In this document: piece by piece, positions 1 to 10,506 of the stretch
How positions within the stretch are numbered: position 1 is the first letter of the stretch
Layout of the letters: each line of letters begins with the position of its first letter
NCBI RefSeq assembly: GCF_040869045.1
Contig: NC_090319.1
Location: forward strand, 230,881,832 to 230,945,831
Length of the DNA: 64,000 nucleotides
Direction of reading: 5' to 3'
Origin: Eurosta solidaginis
Lineage: Eukaryota > Arthropoda > Insecta > Diptera > Tephritidae
The notes under the pieces: generated by a model
Databases searched by the model: none
Told to the model about the DNA's origin: nothing
Seen by the model: the letters and a program-made list of their open reading frames with translations, nothing else
Translations under genes and position numbers: made by a program

Positions 1-3000
1 TCATCGTTTTACTGCTGGTTCACGGTGCACGAACAGAAAGCCTACTCTACATGCAAGTGTCGAAATATATAAACTTCAATAAATGAATTTAAGATAGTAT
101 TGTTTAAGCTTTTTTTACCCAACTAGGAACGTTTTTCGTCTTAAATTGGCTGCTAAGCCAGAAATTGCTGAAAAATTAAGTAAGGTTACAAGGTTTTTAT
201 TTCTGAACTGTCAAATAAAACAGGTTAAGGTGGCCGCCAAAATTATCAATTAGCGTGCGAAAAACACAGCAAAACAAACATTTAGCAGTTTACCAAAATT
301 TGACATTTCGCTTTACACTTGTTTAATTACATAACCAATTGAGAAATGTGAAAGATAGAATCGGCTGTTGCTCATCCTCTGAGCATATGTAAGAAGTGTT
401 TTGTTGTACTTATCATTGTACTTCCACTCATTTTCATGGAAGAATGAGCACAAAGTTTTTTTATTTGAGAAGGACCGTGTTTTTGTTTTGTAAGAAGGGA
501 TATGCCCACAAGACTGTATAAAATGATTAAATAAAAACCGAAGTTTAATGGCTCCTGGCAGGATCGCCATATAAAATGATTAATGAGAATATGATGTTTA
601 TTGGTTCAATCATTACTAGTTTAAGTGATTGTCTTTATTTTGGAAATGCTTCTCATTTTATACAAGATATTCTTATTCTACTTATACCTGTTTACACTAA
701 TACTTATGAACTAAAATGTACATATTTCTTGTATGTAAAGTCAGCATATTGGATTGACCTTATTTCGGTAATTGAGTACATATGTGTGTATATGGCCAAA
801 CTGTATAAGTCACCGTAACCAATTGCCCGATATAAACAAATATGTGCAGTCAATGAATAAGTGCATTCTTAGCAATATGATATTAATAGTTCTTGACGTG
901 TGAGGTCTGCATGTGTATAAATATGTAACGAACACTTGAATATAGTGAAAGCAGAACTAATTCTAAGGGCACATTACACCACCCGCCTTTGGAGAATGGT
1001 CATACATAACTTGTGCACCAATTATGTGTGACTATTCTTATTGACACTCAAGTGGGCTTGACGTAATTAAATTTTAAGTGTGCCGTTCTGTATTATTTTA
1101 CGTTTAGTGACCCGTTTAACTTGCTTAGGTATACAAAATTGAAATTGTCTTTCGCATTCAATTGTTGTGTAGTCATTTTTGACAAGGAGATTGTTTGTTT
1201 ATACGTTTTTTGTTTTTATTTGTTTACATTTGTATCCATTATGCTGACTTTCGTTTTTCATTCTTTATATTTGAACGTCTCATGCTGTTTTTTTTTCTTT
1301 GCATGTGTACATATTGAGTTGACATTTGTTTCTTTTTTTTTTTGTGCTTAGTGATAATTATGAGTAAAGTGGAATGCTTATAGTGAGATTGTTGTTTTTT
1401 TGTTTTTTGTTAAATTATTTTGGTTATTACTAGAGGTTTTACCGTGGTTTAAGCCTTTTCTTATAAATTATTATTTCCTTAAGTTTAATGGTCCTATCGT
1501 TATTTCCTATAATATGTGGTATTAATGTAAAATTGTTGTTTTTATCAATATTTTTTACTCTATAATGTCTATATTGAAATTATTTTCCTTTCCGACATTT
1601 CTGTTTTAAAGGGATTAAATGTAAAATTATTTTCCTATGATATTTTTTTTCTAAGGGAATTAAATTCTGGCAGGATCCGCATTTATCTTTCCATACAACG
1701 TTTAAGAGCAAACATATATGCGCACAATAAAACACGACAAATAAGTTCAAAGCCTAACATAATTCTTTATTTCCTCATGGTTTAAACAATTCCACCAAGG
1801 AGAGCTTCACCCTAAATACAGATGGTGACAAAACACGGCGGCCGCTACATCATTGAATTTGTGGTCGTTTGTGGCAATGCTGTACATAGTGTAAAAACTT
1901 AACTCGTAAATATTTCTGTGCTAATTTTTATTTTAAGAATCTATCTTTGTAGAGCTAAATGTACGATTGTTTATGGAGTTGTAGCCCAATATGCTAAGTA
2001 GTGTGCATCAATTCCAATTTACGAAATTTAAGACTTTGATTTAAAATATATATAGTTTGTAAAATTTTAAAGGCAATTTGTGGTGTAATTTTTCACTTTG
2101 GCTCGTATTTGAACTGAAGACATTTTCTTATGAATTAAAAGGTAGGAATGTTTTAAATATATATAACACAGAGTGAAGGCAAAAGTACAAATACCTTGGA
2201 AGGTTTGATATTTGTCTTATAGGAGTCGTTGAGGAGAGCACGAACCGGGAAAGAAGTTTTCCAAACACCTCCATCTTGAGCTATTGGTAAAAATCCGATT
2301 TTTCCTACATTTTATTACGTGGCTGACTGTGTGGGTGGTGAGGAGCGGCGGCAAGCAAGTATGCTTCCGGGCCCAGGCTAGCTCGTCGTCTTGGGCAGGT
2401 ATTGCACCACCGACCTCCCCCGCAGCCACAGGAACAAAAAGGTTTCATACCTGCATATGTATAGGAAAGGAAGGAGAAGCTGAAAAAGATGTAAATATAC
2501 GTATAGTTAGAAGGGGGAAAGCATAAGGGGAGAAAAAGGTGAGGCCTGTCCTGTCAGGTGGAGTCTACCCTCCCTCTGCAGTGCAACTTGCACCGCACCG
2601 TAGGCACTGTGCTGACTCCTTTTTACCTTACAGTGCCGCCAATCCTGACACTAGTCTGTCCTCTGTCACTCAGTCATTTTCCCTAAACACTCACTTTCAC
2701 CTTACCTTGCCACGCACAAGCGCAGCACCAACACCAAACATAGGAATTTAGCCCTGCATGATCAAAAATGTATGTTTTCATCCATACATTTTATAATTTT
2801 ATTAACAATTTAATTTTGCTTAAGTCTACCCCCTAGAGCTATCTAATTCATTGACTGAAAACAAATGATAATTGTAAAATTAAAAACCCGCTTAAAATTA
2901 ACTTTTAAGAAAAAGCAAAATAAAATGTTAACATACGATTTCAATTAATTTGGATTCAATTCAATTCAAACGGTTTGTAAAGGCAAACAAAAAAAGTAAA

Positions 3001-3576
3001 AAAAAAGGAAAACGAGAGGTGAAGTTCCTTATACTATTAGAAAAAAAAGGTTTATGAACCGCCCTAATACGTTATCTTACTGACTACTATCTTAAAATCT
3101 ACAGATATAAAATTCAAACCAAATAAAATAAGAGGGCGAACAAAAAAATTCAAGAACCCTAATCCCTGACCTACCGCAACCGCTCAAGTAAATATAAATC
3201 AATTTTGCACAAAGCAAAAGTAGGTCATCAAAGTAAAAGAAGTTATGTGTATATGAAAACAAAAGGTATGTATGTAAGTGCAAATGTATGTTTGTGACGC
3301 TTTTATGTATGTACATATGTTCGTTGCAATCTGTTTTTATTTTTCTTATTTGCTAATTCCTGTTCTATTTTTGCAAGAGCAGGAATCTGTGCATTCAACT
3401 AAACAGGTGTATTTTGATAAATTTTTATATTTCTGTCAAAACACTCACCAAGTCACTATTCGTATCCAACGGCGCCGCTGCAGTTGAGTAGCTGAAATAA
3501 AAATACTCAAACATACATATTTACATATGACCACGCTCAAACACCGATCAAGATCGATCGCTTACGATCTTGGCTA
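1..3576. other. AT-rich region, no recognisable gene
   Basis: Mostly AT-rich sequence with A and T homopolymer runs. Short open frames (for example 576-818 and 1121-1351) have low-complexity Leu/Phe/Tyr-rich products typical of AT-rich noncoding DNA. A GC-richer patch at about 2210-2755 has overlapping open frames on both strands but no domain I recognise. A host exon or UTR here cannot be excluded from sequence alone. Confidence 0.5.
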
Positions 3577-3588
3577 ATGAGCGTATAG
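3577..3588. repeat. Target-site duplication, 3' side of LOA-type LINE
   Basis: ATGAGCGTATAG lies directly outside the LINE's 3' end and is repeated exactly at 6711-6722. Confidence 0.88.
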
Positions 3589-3691
3589 GATAGGTAGGTG
3601 GTAGCTGCCCTGATAAAGATAGCTCACTTGGACAACACGAAGGTCCGTTGTGATACCACATACACCAAAAATACCGGTGACTTAGATCTAG

Positions 3692-4935
3692 CTACTTAGA
3701 GAATCGTTGGGTAGCAACGATAAAGCTCCGAATGATACCGATCTCAACTTTGGATATATCCTCGGGAGATCCAAGTGAGTCGCGACCGAAGTACTTTCGC
3801 CTAGTTCTGGCAAAAGCTGGACAATCAAGCATAAAGTGATTTGGTGATTCCACCTCATCATCCTCCATACAGCTGCAGCAGGATGGAGTTTCCAGTATAT
3901 TGAGGCGTACCGCATGGATACCCATGGGACAGTGCCCTGTCAAAACCCCAATGACCATTGATAGGTGAGCCTTAGTGAACCCAATTATTTCAGCAGACCT
4001 CCTGCCATCCACTTTTGGCCAGAAAGATCTTGCTACCCTGCAAGACGTGGTATCCGCCCAACGTTTGCTGCGCTGATTCGAGGTCCAGCTATGGAGGAGC
4101 AATCCACAGGTGGCCAGCGGGATCCCGAAATCCCTACAACCATCTTCATCCGGTTCAGTTGTACCGATGTGGGCTAAGGGATCCGTTTGACATTTACCCG
4201 GGATATCACTATGGCCCGGGACCCAGATAATCTTAATTGTAAAATAATTCGATGCAATCGCAAGCGAGGTCAGGCACTCCCAGACCACCCTCGATCGCAC
4301 TGGGTATATGTTCAGCATGACGTTCAGTGCCAAGGTAGGTGTTGTTCTGAGAGCGCCACTGATACCGATCAGCGCCGTCCGTTGCACTGACACTAACATT
4401 TTGGAGGTGCTCGCCGTGTCCAGTGCTTTCCACCAGACCAGCACCCCATATAGCAGAATCGGTTTGACCACCATCTCATAAAGCCAGTATACTATTCTTG
4501 GCGAGAGTCCCCATCTCTTTCCGATAGCTCCTCTGCAGCAGTGCAAGGCAATGGCGGCCTTCCTGGCCCGATCTTCCACATTGGGTCTCCAGGACAGTTT
4601 CTTGTCCAAAACAATCCCCAAATATTTAACCCTATCAGAAAGTACCAACGGTACCCCTCCAATCGAGGGAGTTCTGAAATCGGGCATCTTATATCTCATT
4701 GTGAAAAGGACCAATTCCGTTTTTCCCGGGTTGATCGCCAACCCACATGATTCATCCCACCTAGCCACAGTATGCAGGTAGCCCTGCAGAACATCGCGCA
4801 GGGTGCCCAGAAATTTGCCTCTGACTAGGATAGCGAGGTCATCTGCATAGGCAACCACCCGACAACCATTGGCTTTCAGCTCCACAAGAAGCTCGTTGAC
4901 TACCACAACCCAGAGGAGAGGAGATAGGACACCCC
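3692..4935 (-). pseudogene. LINE RT palm/thumb, RNase H remnant and C-terminal Cys/His motif
   Basis: Continues the RT with VVAYADDLAIL (catalytic YADD) and thumb blocks such as VKYLGIVLDKKLSWRPN and MVVKPILLYGVLVWW. The frame then passes directly from LNIYPV to RSRVVWECL at about 4300 and on to WVPGHSDIPG, the last RNase H motif. The acidic part of RNase H expected between these points is absent, which I read as an in-frame internal deletion. A CCSCMEDDEVESPNHFMLDC segment gives the C-terminal Cys/His motif common in LINEs. The product could not have normal RNase H activity. Confidence 0.8.
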
Positions 4936-5817
4936 CTGTGGCGTGCCCCTGCACACCTTCCTCTTAATTATGGCCCCTCCCCCCTCCGCTGCGACAATTC
5001 TGCCGCATAGAAGTTTGCTAATAAATTCAACCAGAGCCATTTCGACTCCTAAACCCACCAGAGATCTTTCGATTGCCCCCGGTAAGACATTGTTAAAAGC
5101 TCCCTCGATGTCTAGAAAGGCACCCAGAGCATACTCTTTGTGTTCTAGGGACCCTTCTATTTGCTTTACAATCGAATGGAGAGCCGTTTCCGTCGATCTG
5201 CCCTTGCAGTACGCATGCTGTGAAGCCGACAGTAACCCCCGGGGTATCCTTTCACGTAGGTACAGGTCAATCAACCGCTCAAACGTCTTAAGAAGAAACG
5301 ACGAGAGACTGATTGGCCTGAAATCCTTAGGTGATACATGAGAGCTTCTGCCGGCCTTCGGAATGAAAATAACCCTAACCGTGTGCCAAGACTTCGGGAT
5401 ATAGTTAAGCCTGAGGCAGTTAGTATATATGATGGCCAACCAGCGGCAGGAAATCCCCAAAGACCTTTGAAGCTGCGCAGGAATGCTTCCATCCGGGCCC
5501 GGAGACTTATAGGGCTTGAAAGACCCTATAGCCCAGGTTATTTGACTTTCCCGTATTGGAATGGCAGGCACTTCTGCATGGCCAACGATCGCCGACCATG
5601 CAGGCTTAGATCCCTGCGCAACTGGGACATCGGGAAAATGATTGTCCAGTAAAAGCCTTAGGGACTCCTCGCTACTCATCGACCAGTCCCCACCATCATC
5701 TCTCAGATACCCCAGAGGAGCGGGGTTCCTAGAGAGTATTTTGCTAAACCTCGCGGATTCATTGCAGCCTTCTACGTTTTCGCAGAAGCTTCGCCATGCA
5801 TCTCGCTTGGCTATCAT
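4936..5817 (-). pseudogene. LINE reverse transcriptase, N-terminal part
   Basis: The fingers and palm of a non-LTR reverse transcriptase. In order: KSPGPDGSIPAQL, FIPKAGR, DFRPISLSSFLLKTFERLID, ASQHAYCKGRSTETALH, the motif A region AFLDIEGAFNN, and the motif B start CRGTPQG. The frame breaks inside motif B at about 4935: the Gly-rich continuation GVLSPLLW is found in the overlapping frame ending at 3692. This one-frame shift separates the fingers from the catalytic YADD motif. Confidence 0.83.
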
Positions 5818-6710
5818 TATTTCATATTTATAAATCCCCGACTCACCTTATAGAGCTCCCAGTCCGAGGGTAATTTACTCCTTCTGGCTCTGTTGAAGAT
5901 CCTCCGACTGGACGCTCTTAGGTCGTCAAGAGAATCCGACCACCAGGGCGGCTTTCCCTTCCCCCTGTAAGTTTTCAATGAGCAGGACAGCTGAAAGGCG
6001 CTATTGCTTGCCGAGGTGAAGTTTTCCACCAGAACGTCTATCTCAGATTCGGACAGGCCCGAACTAATGATAGGCACCGCAGGCAGTAGCTCTCCCAGCT
6101 TCCTACAATACAAGTCCCAGTTAGTACTTTTAGGGTTCCTAAAAGATATTTTACGGGACGTTCTTCGTTCACTGAGAACTGAATATATCGGTGATCCGAG
6201 AAGGAGTGCTCGTTGAGAACCCTCCATCCAGATATCCGACCTTCCAGTTCTCTACTAACCAGGGTGAGGTCCAGGACCTCCTCCCTTACCGCAGTAATAA
6301 AAGTCGGGTCATTCCCCCTATTACATATACAAAGTCCCTCATCTACAATAAAAGTAAATAAAGACTCACCTCTAGTGTTGGTATCCGAGCTTCCCCAAAT
6401 GCTATGATGGGCATTAGCATCGGCACCGATGATCACGTCAACACCTCTCCGCCTTGCTTCAGCTGTGATTTCACCCAGTATCGCAGGTGGTGGTCCCTCT
6501 ACGTCCCCGTGGGGCATGTACGCTGAGACCACCCACATTTCATTACTTCCTCGCTCGAAGCAGACCGTGGTTACGTCAGCATTGCTGAAATTAGAGCAAA
6601 TAAAAGCTTTAATCTCTTTTTTAATAAGCACACAGGATCTAGGCCTATTTGCCTCCCCATGCACCAAGTTGTTGAATTTTCCAGTCCTTAATCCAGAAAT
6701 CTTACTGCGT
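5817..6710 (-). pseudogene. LINE endonuclease domain and linker, truncated and frameshifted
   Basis: This is the apurinic-type endonuclease part of the LINE. Visible signatures are GADANAHHSIWG (the Asp/Asn metal-site block), a DLTLVS strand and SDHRY, whose His is catalytic in this family. The first part of the domain is lost at the 5' truncation near 6710. The endonuclease frame runs into a stop at 6038, while the matching continuation (RNPKSTNWD and onwards) is in another frame ending at 5817, so a frameshift lies around 6150-6175. A second frame change occurs at about 5817, entering the RT. Confidence 0.8.
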
Positions 6711-6722
6711 ATGAGCGTATAG
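6711..6722. repeat. Target-site duplication, 5' side of LOA-type LINE
   Basis: Exact copy of 3577-3588 (ATGAGCGTATAG), lying directly outside the truncated 5' end of the LINE. Confidence 0.88.
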
Positions 6723-7868
6723 ATAGTAATAAATTTATAGTCGTGATGGCAATATGAAAAAAACGTGGGTAAAAAAAACTCGTAAAAAACAAACAGATAT
6801 GCAAAAAAATTTAACAATTTTATGTTGGTACTTATAAGCAAACCCCTAATGTTAAGTGCCGGAAGGATAAGGGTAAGTTTGCCGGAAGCGTTCTGGCAAA
6901 TACATGTAAGTGCAATTTGTACAAACCAAAAAATAAAATATTAACTATTCAAAATTCCATAATTTCGAGTTAGTGGCGGTCTAACCGAAATGGAACAAAC
7001 AAAAGTATGTGCGGAAGTGGAACTATAGGCAGAGCACACCGATAAAGATCAGTGTACTCTGAATATAGTAAATAACCGCAAAAACGAATACAAAGAATCA
7101 AAACTAAAAGAATCCAAATGAATGTCAAAAATAGAGAAAATTGCAAATGAAAAATTAATCAAAGAAACTTTAAAAAGAGCAGAGTGAAATGTATAATTAA
7201 AGAAAAATTCCAAAAAAAAAAACAAAGTGAAATATTAGGTAGCAAAAATAACTTAGCCAGATTTTTAAGCTAATAACCACAAGCCCTTGTTTTTCCCCCA
7301 ACCCTTTTCCTACCAAAAATTGTAAATAAAAAAAAAAAGAAAATACCTATGTGAGTAAACATACTTGTAAAAAAAGATATAATGCAAAAAATACAAAAAA
7401 AAAACAGACCAATTTGCTGGAAACAATAGAAATTTATTGAAATTAAGGTTTGACGATTATTTCTGCTGCTGCCGTTGTGGTGTGTTGTTGTTGTTGGCCT
7501 ATGGTGGCTGACCGATCTGATGAAGATAGATTATGTTGAGCTGGTCCGTGGACGGAGATGGTGTTGTTGTGGTTGTTGTTGCTGTGACGATATATCGCCG
7601 GTACAAAATATGTGTCCGCCAATAAAAGTGTTTGTTGTTGTTACCGCCGTCTGTGTCACAGGTGGAAGTTGCGGTTGTCAGTAATTCATATACGTATTGT
7701 TGATGTGGTCGGCGTTGCGCCGCCGATGGAAACAAAAATGTGGTGTTGTTGTAGACGTTTGGTGCCGTCGGAAAGCAAATGTGTGTAGTTTTTGTAGCGT
7801 GGTGTGCCGTCGGAGAACTCAAATGTGTGTATTGTGGTGAAAGCGAATGGTAGTTTTTGTGGTAGGTG
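6723..7868. other. A-rich spacer followed by GTT-rich tract, no gene
   Basis: 6723-7440 is very A-rich with many homopolymers. 7464-7860 is rich in TGTTGT-type triplets, a degenerate trinucleotide tract. An open frame at 7499-7822 (minus) is Thr/Pro-rich because of this composition and has no recognisable domain. Confidence 0.5.
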
Positions 7869-8403
7869 TATTCAAGGTATGTTTGAGTTCTAGGCCAATA
7901 TATACATATGTTTATTAAAATACAGCAAATGTGTTTAAAAAATGTATATATATTTGTCGAATGGTTTGTCTTGCCAATATTTCGACTTCAATCTGAAGTC
8001 ATCTTCAGGACTGAAAAAACAAAAAAAATTTATTGAGACATAGGTACATACATACATAATTATACAATTTTCGCAAGTGCCAACTTACACTTATGACTGC
8101 ACCTGATCGACTAACTTTATATTTTATATTTTAACAATATTTTAATAAAATATAAAGTTAGTCAACCAGGTGCAGTCATAAGTGTAAGTTGGTACTTGCG
8201 ATAATTGTATAATTATGTATGTATGTACCTATGTCTCAATAAATGTTTTTCGTTTTTTCAGTCCTGAAGATGACTTCAGATTGAAGTCGAAATATTGGCA
8301 AGACAAACCATTCGACAAATATATATACATTGTTTAAACATATTTGCTGTATTTTAATAAACATATGTATATATTGGCCTAGAGCTTAAACATACCTTGA
8401 ATA
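7869..8403. mobile_element. Foldback element: 535-bp near-perfect hairpin without coding sequence
   Basis: Two inverted arms of about 260 bp, left from 7869 and right ending at 8403, meet at about 8136 with almost no loop. Both arms hold the same sequence in opposite orientation, including a CTGAAGAT / hairpin / GAAA motif (8264-8292, with its mirror at 7980-8009). That motif closely resembles ones in the arms of the two Penelope-like elements in this window. I infer that it consists of two inverted terminal repeats of a Penelope-like element with the coding part lost. No convincing target-site duplication was found. Confidence 0.75.
8264..8292 (+). other. Hammerhead-like hairpin in foldback arm
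   Basis: CTGAAGAT is followed by a 6-bp stem (GACTTC with GAAGTC, loop AGATT) and then GAAA at 8289-8292. This resembles a hammerhead ribozyme core (CUGAUGA, stem II, GAAA), but the first box deviates. The mirror copy is at 7980-8009 on the minus strand. Catalytic ability is not shown. Confidence 0.5.
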
Positions 8404-9210
8404 TATTAACTAAAAGGCCGGAATACAAGAAAGTAAAATTTTAACAAAAAATGTAATATCTTTACAGTATATAAGTAAATTATGTCAACATTCAACTCCA
8501 GTAATGATATGGTGCAACAAAATACAAAAATAAAAGAAATTTTCAAAATGGGCGTCGCTCCGCCCTTTTTCATTTAATTTGTCTAGAATACTTACAATGC
8601 CATAAGTCGAACAAAAATTAACCAATCCATGTGAAATTTTGTAAGGGCATAGCTTCTATGACGTTAACTGTTTTCTGTGAAAATGGGCGAAATCGGATGA
8701 AGCCACTCCCATTTTTATACACAGTCGGCCGTCTATCCTTCCGCTCGGCCGTTGACACGATAACTTCAGCAAAAATTGATATATCTCTACTAAACTTAGT
8801 TCACGTACTTATTTGAATTCACTTTATCTTGGTATTAAAAATGGGCGAAATCAGGCTATGACCACGCCCACTTTTTCGATATCGAAAATTCCATAATTCT
8901 ATGCCAAATTCGAAAAAAGGGATGAAACATGGTGATTGGAATGGTTTTTTGACGCAAAATATAACTTTAGAAAAAACTTTGTAAAATGGGTGTGACACCT
9001 ATCATATTAAGTACAGGAAAATAAAAAAGTTCTGCAGGGCGAAATCAAAATCCCTTGGAATCATGGCATGCATACTGTTCGTGGTATTATATATATACAT
9101 AAATTAGCGGTACGCGACAGATGATGTTCTGGGTCACCCAGGTTCATTTTGATCGATATCTCGGAAACGCCTTTACATATACAACTAAGGGCCACTCCCT
9201 TTTAAAACCC
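8404..9210. repeat. Noncoding interspersed repeat, class unknown
   Basis: Contains repeated phrases such as AAAATGGGCGAAATCGG (8681 region) and AAAATGGGCGAAATCAGG (8838 region), and a block ending in CTCCCTTTTAAAACCC just before the next LINE's tail. From memory this sequence is very common in tephritid genomes, but I cannot assign a class. No coding sequence was seen. Confidence 0.45.
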
Positions 9211-9262
9211 TGTTGTGTTGTTGTTGTAGCAGTGCTTCGCCCCATCCAATAGGTGCGACCGA

Positions 9263-10117
9263 TTACAAATTGTCATCAATATCCTCTAACGGGAGTCCAA
9301 GGAAACTTGCTGTTTCAACAGGGGCGGACCATAATGTGAGGGGTGTTAGAGGCGTTGGTTCCACATTAAAATTAAAGATATGGTTGGTGTCATGTGGGGA
9401 CACAATGCAAGCGGGGCATACATTTTGTATGTCGGGGTTGATTCTGGACAGGTAAGAGTTTAACCTGTTACAGTATCCAGATCGAAGTTGAGCTAGAGTG
9501 ACTCGCGTTTCCCTGGGGAGTGTGCGTTCCTCTTCCGAAAGATTTGGGTACTGTTCTTTGAGTACTGGATTCACGGCATAAAGGTCCGATGGCTGTTGGT
9601 GGAGTTCCTAAGGACCTGCTTGTGTTGTTTTCTTCTTACGGCTGAGTTCTCAGGTGCCGTATTTCCTCATAATGCTATCGGAGATGACTCCTTAAGCCCC
9701 TGGGCAGTGTTGGCTCATCAATCAGATGTCTGTTGGGATGCCCAGGTTTCTGGGTATTCAACAGGAACTGTTTGGTTAGCATCTCATTTCTCTCCCTGAT
9801 GGGGATTTTTCTCGCCTCATTATGTAGATGGTGTTCTGGGGACATAGGAAGACAGCCCGTGGCGGTTCAGGAGAGCAGTATTTTGGCAGGCCTGTAGCTT
9901 CTTTCAGTGTGTAGTTTTTAGGCTTGGCGACCATATAGGGGACGCGTAGCATGCAATCGGCTCTCCAATTGCTTTGTAAGTGGTAATGAGTGTTTCTTTG
10001 TCTTTTCCTAAAGTACTGCCAGCAAGAGATTTCAGGATTTGTTACGGCTCTGGATTTTCGTACAATTAAGGCTGCATTCTCACCAATATGTATATCCTGA
10101 TCAAACGTCACACCCAA
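9263..10117 (-). pseudogene. Jockey-type ORF2 C-terminal region, broken
   Basis: Follows the RT palm. The thumb frame at 9776-10117 begins GVTFDQDIHIGENAALIV. A separate frame at 9263-9574 carries LAQLRSGYCNRLNSYLSRI and CPACIVSPHDTNHIFNF, the C-terminal Cys/His block typical of Jockey-type ORF2. Frames change near 10117 and again between 9776 and 9574, so several indels have accumulated. Confidence 0.75.
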
Positions 10118-10506
10118 AATTTTGGGTTGCGGACAGTCGGCAGCGTAGTGTCATCGAAGTGGGTGTTCAAAATGGTCGACATTTGGGACGTCCATGTTGT
10201 AAATAAAGTCGCAGAGGATTTAGTAGGTGATAATACCAGGTTTCGCGATGCGAAAAAACTGGAAAGATCAGGGAAGTAGCCGTTTATTCTGTTGAAAAGC
10301 TCAACGATCTGTGGGCCCGGGCCTGTGGCCATTATTGTGCAGTCATCGGCGTAGGAAACGATAGTAACTCCTTCTGGTGGCGAAGGTAGGTTTGATATGT
10401 AGAAGTTAAACAAAAGTGGGATAGGACACCACCCTCTGGCACCCCTTGTTCGATTCTTCTTGGTTTTGATGTTTCGTTTCTAAATTGCACCGATGCCTGC
10501 CGACCA
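10108..10506 (-). pseudogene. Jockey-type reverse transcriptase palm
   Basis: Reads RQASVQFRNETSKPRR, then GVPEGGVLS (motif B), then after a one-base frame change FNFYISNLPSPPEGVTIVS and YADDCTIMATGPG (motif C). The upstream palm, including motif A, lies at 13241-13424. The join falls inside a conserved NYLGGRQ block, which is strong evidence that both parts come from one element. Confidence 0.82.
10503..10506. repeat. Target-site duplication ACCA (left)
   Basis: ACCA immediately precedes the TG of the inserted segment and is repeated at 13237-13240 immediately after its CA. Confidence 0.65.

Larger units (their letters stand above)
3589..6710 (-). mobile_element. 5'-truncated LOA-type non-LTR retrotransposon
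   Basis: A LINE copy read on the minus strand, bounded by a 12-bp direct repeat (3577-3588 and 6711-6722), so both ends are known. It starts inside the endonuclease domain, so the 5' UTR and ORF1 are missing. It continues through reverse transcriptase, the C-terminal end of an RNase H domain, a C-terminal Cys/His motif and a short 3' UTR. Combining AP-type endonuclease, RT and RNase H in this order fits the LOA/Bilbo group; the I group is the alternative. At least two frameshifts and an internal deletion mean it cannot make an intact protein. Truncation at the 5' end with a TSD is the expected product of target-primed reverse transcription. Confidence 0.85.
9211..10506 (-). mobile_element. 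Jockey-type LINE, 3' half (split by insertion)
   Basis: The 3' half of a LINE on the minus strand. It contains the RT motif B region, YADD and the C-terminal domain, and ends in a CAA-repeat tail at about 9211-9226 (seen as GTTGTTGTTG on the plus strand). Its upstream half is at 13237-15095. The two halves were separated by the insertion at 10507-13236, since the RT frame reads on across it. Confidence 0.8.

Noticed and set aside
7499..7822. Minus-strand 107-codon gene
   Set aside because: Thr/Pro-rich product of a degenerate GTT tract, with no domain.
7835..8440. Target-site duplication or 34-bp extension for the foldback, as in PLE-1 and PLE-2
   Set aside because: I looked on both sides and found no convincing direct repeat.
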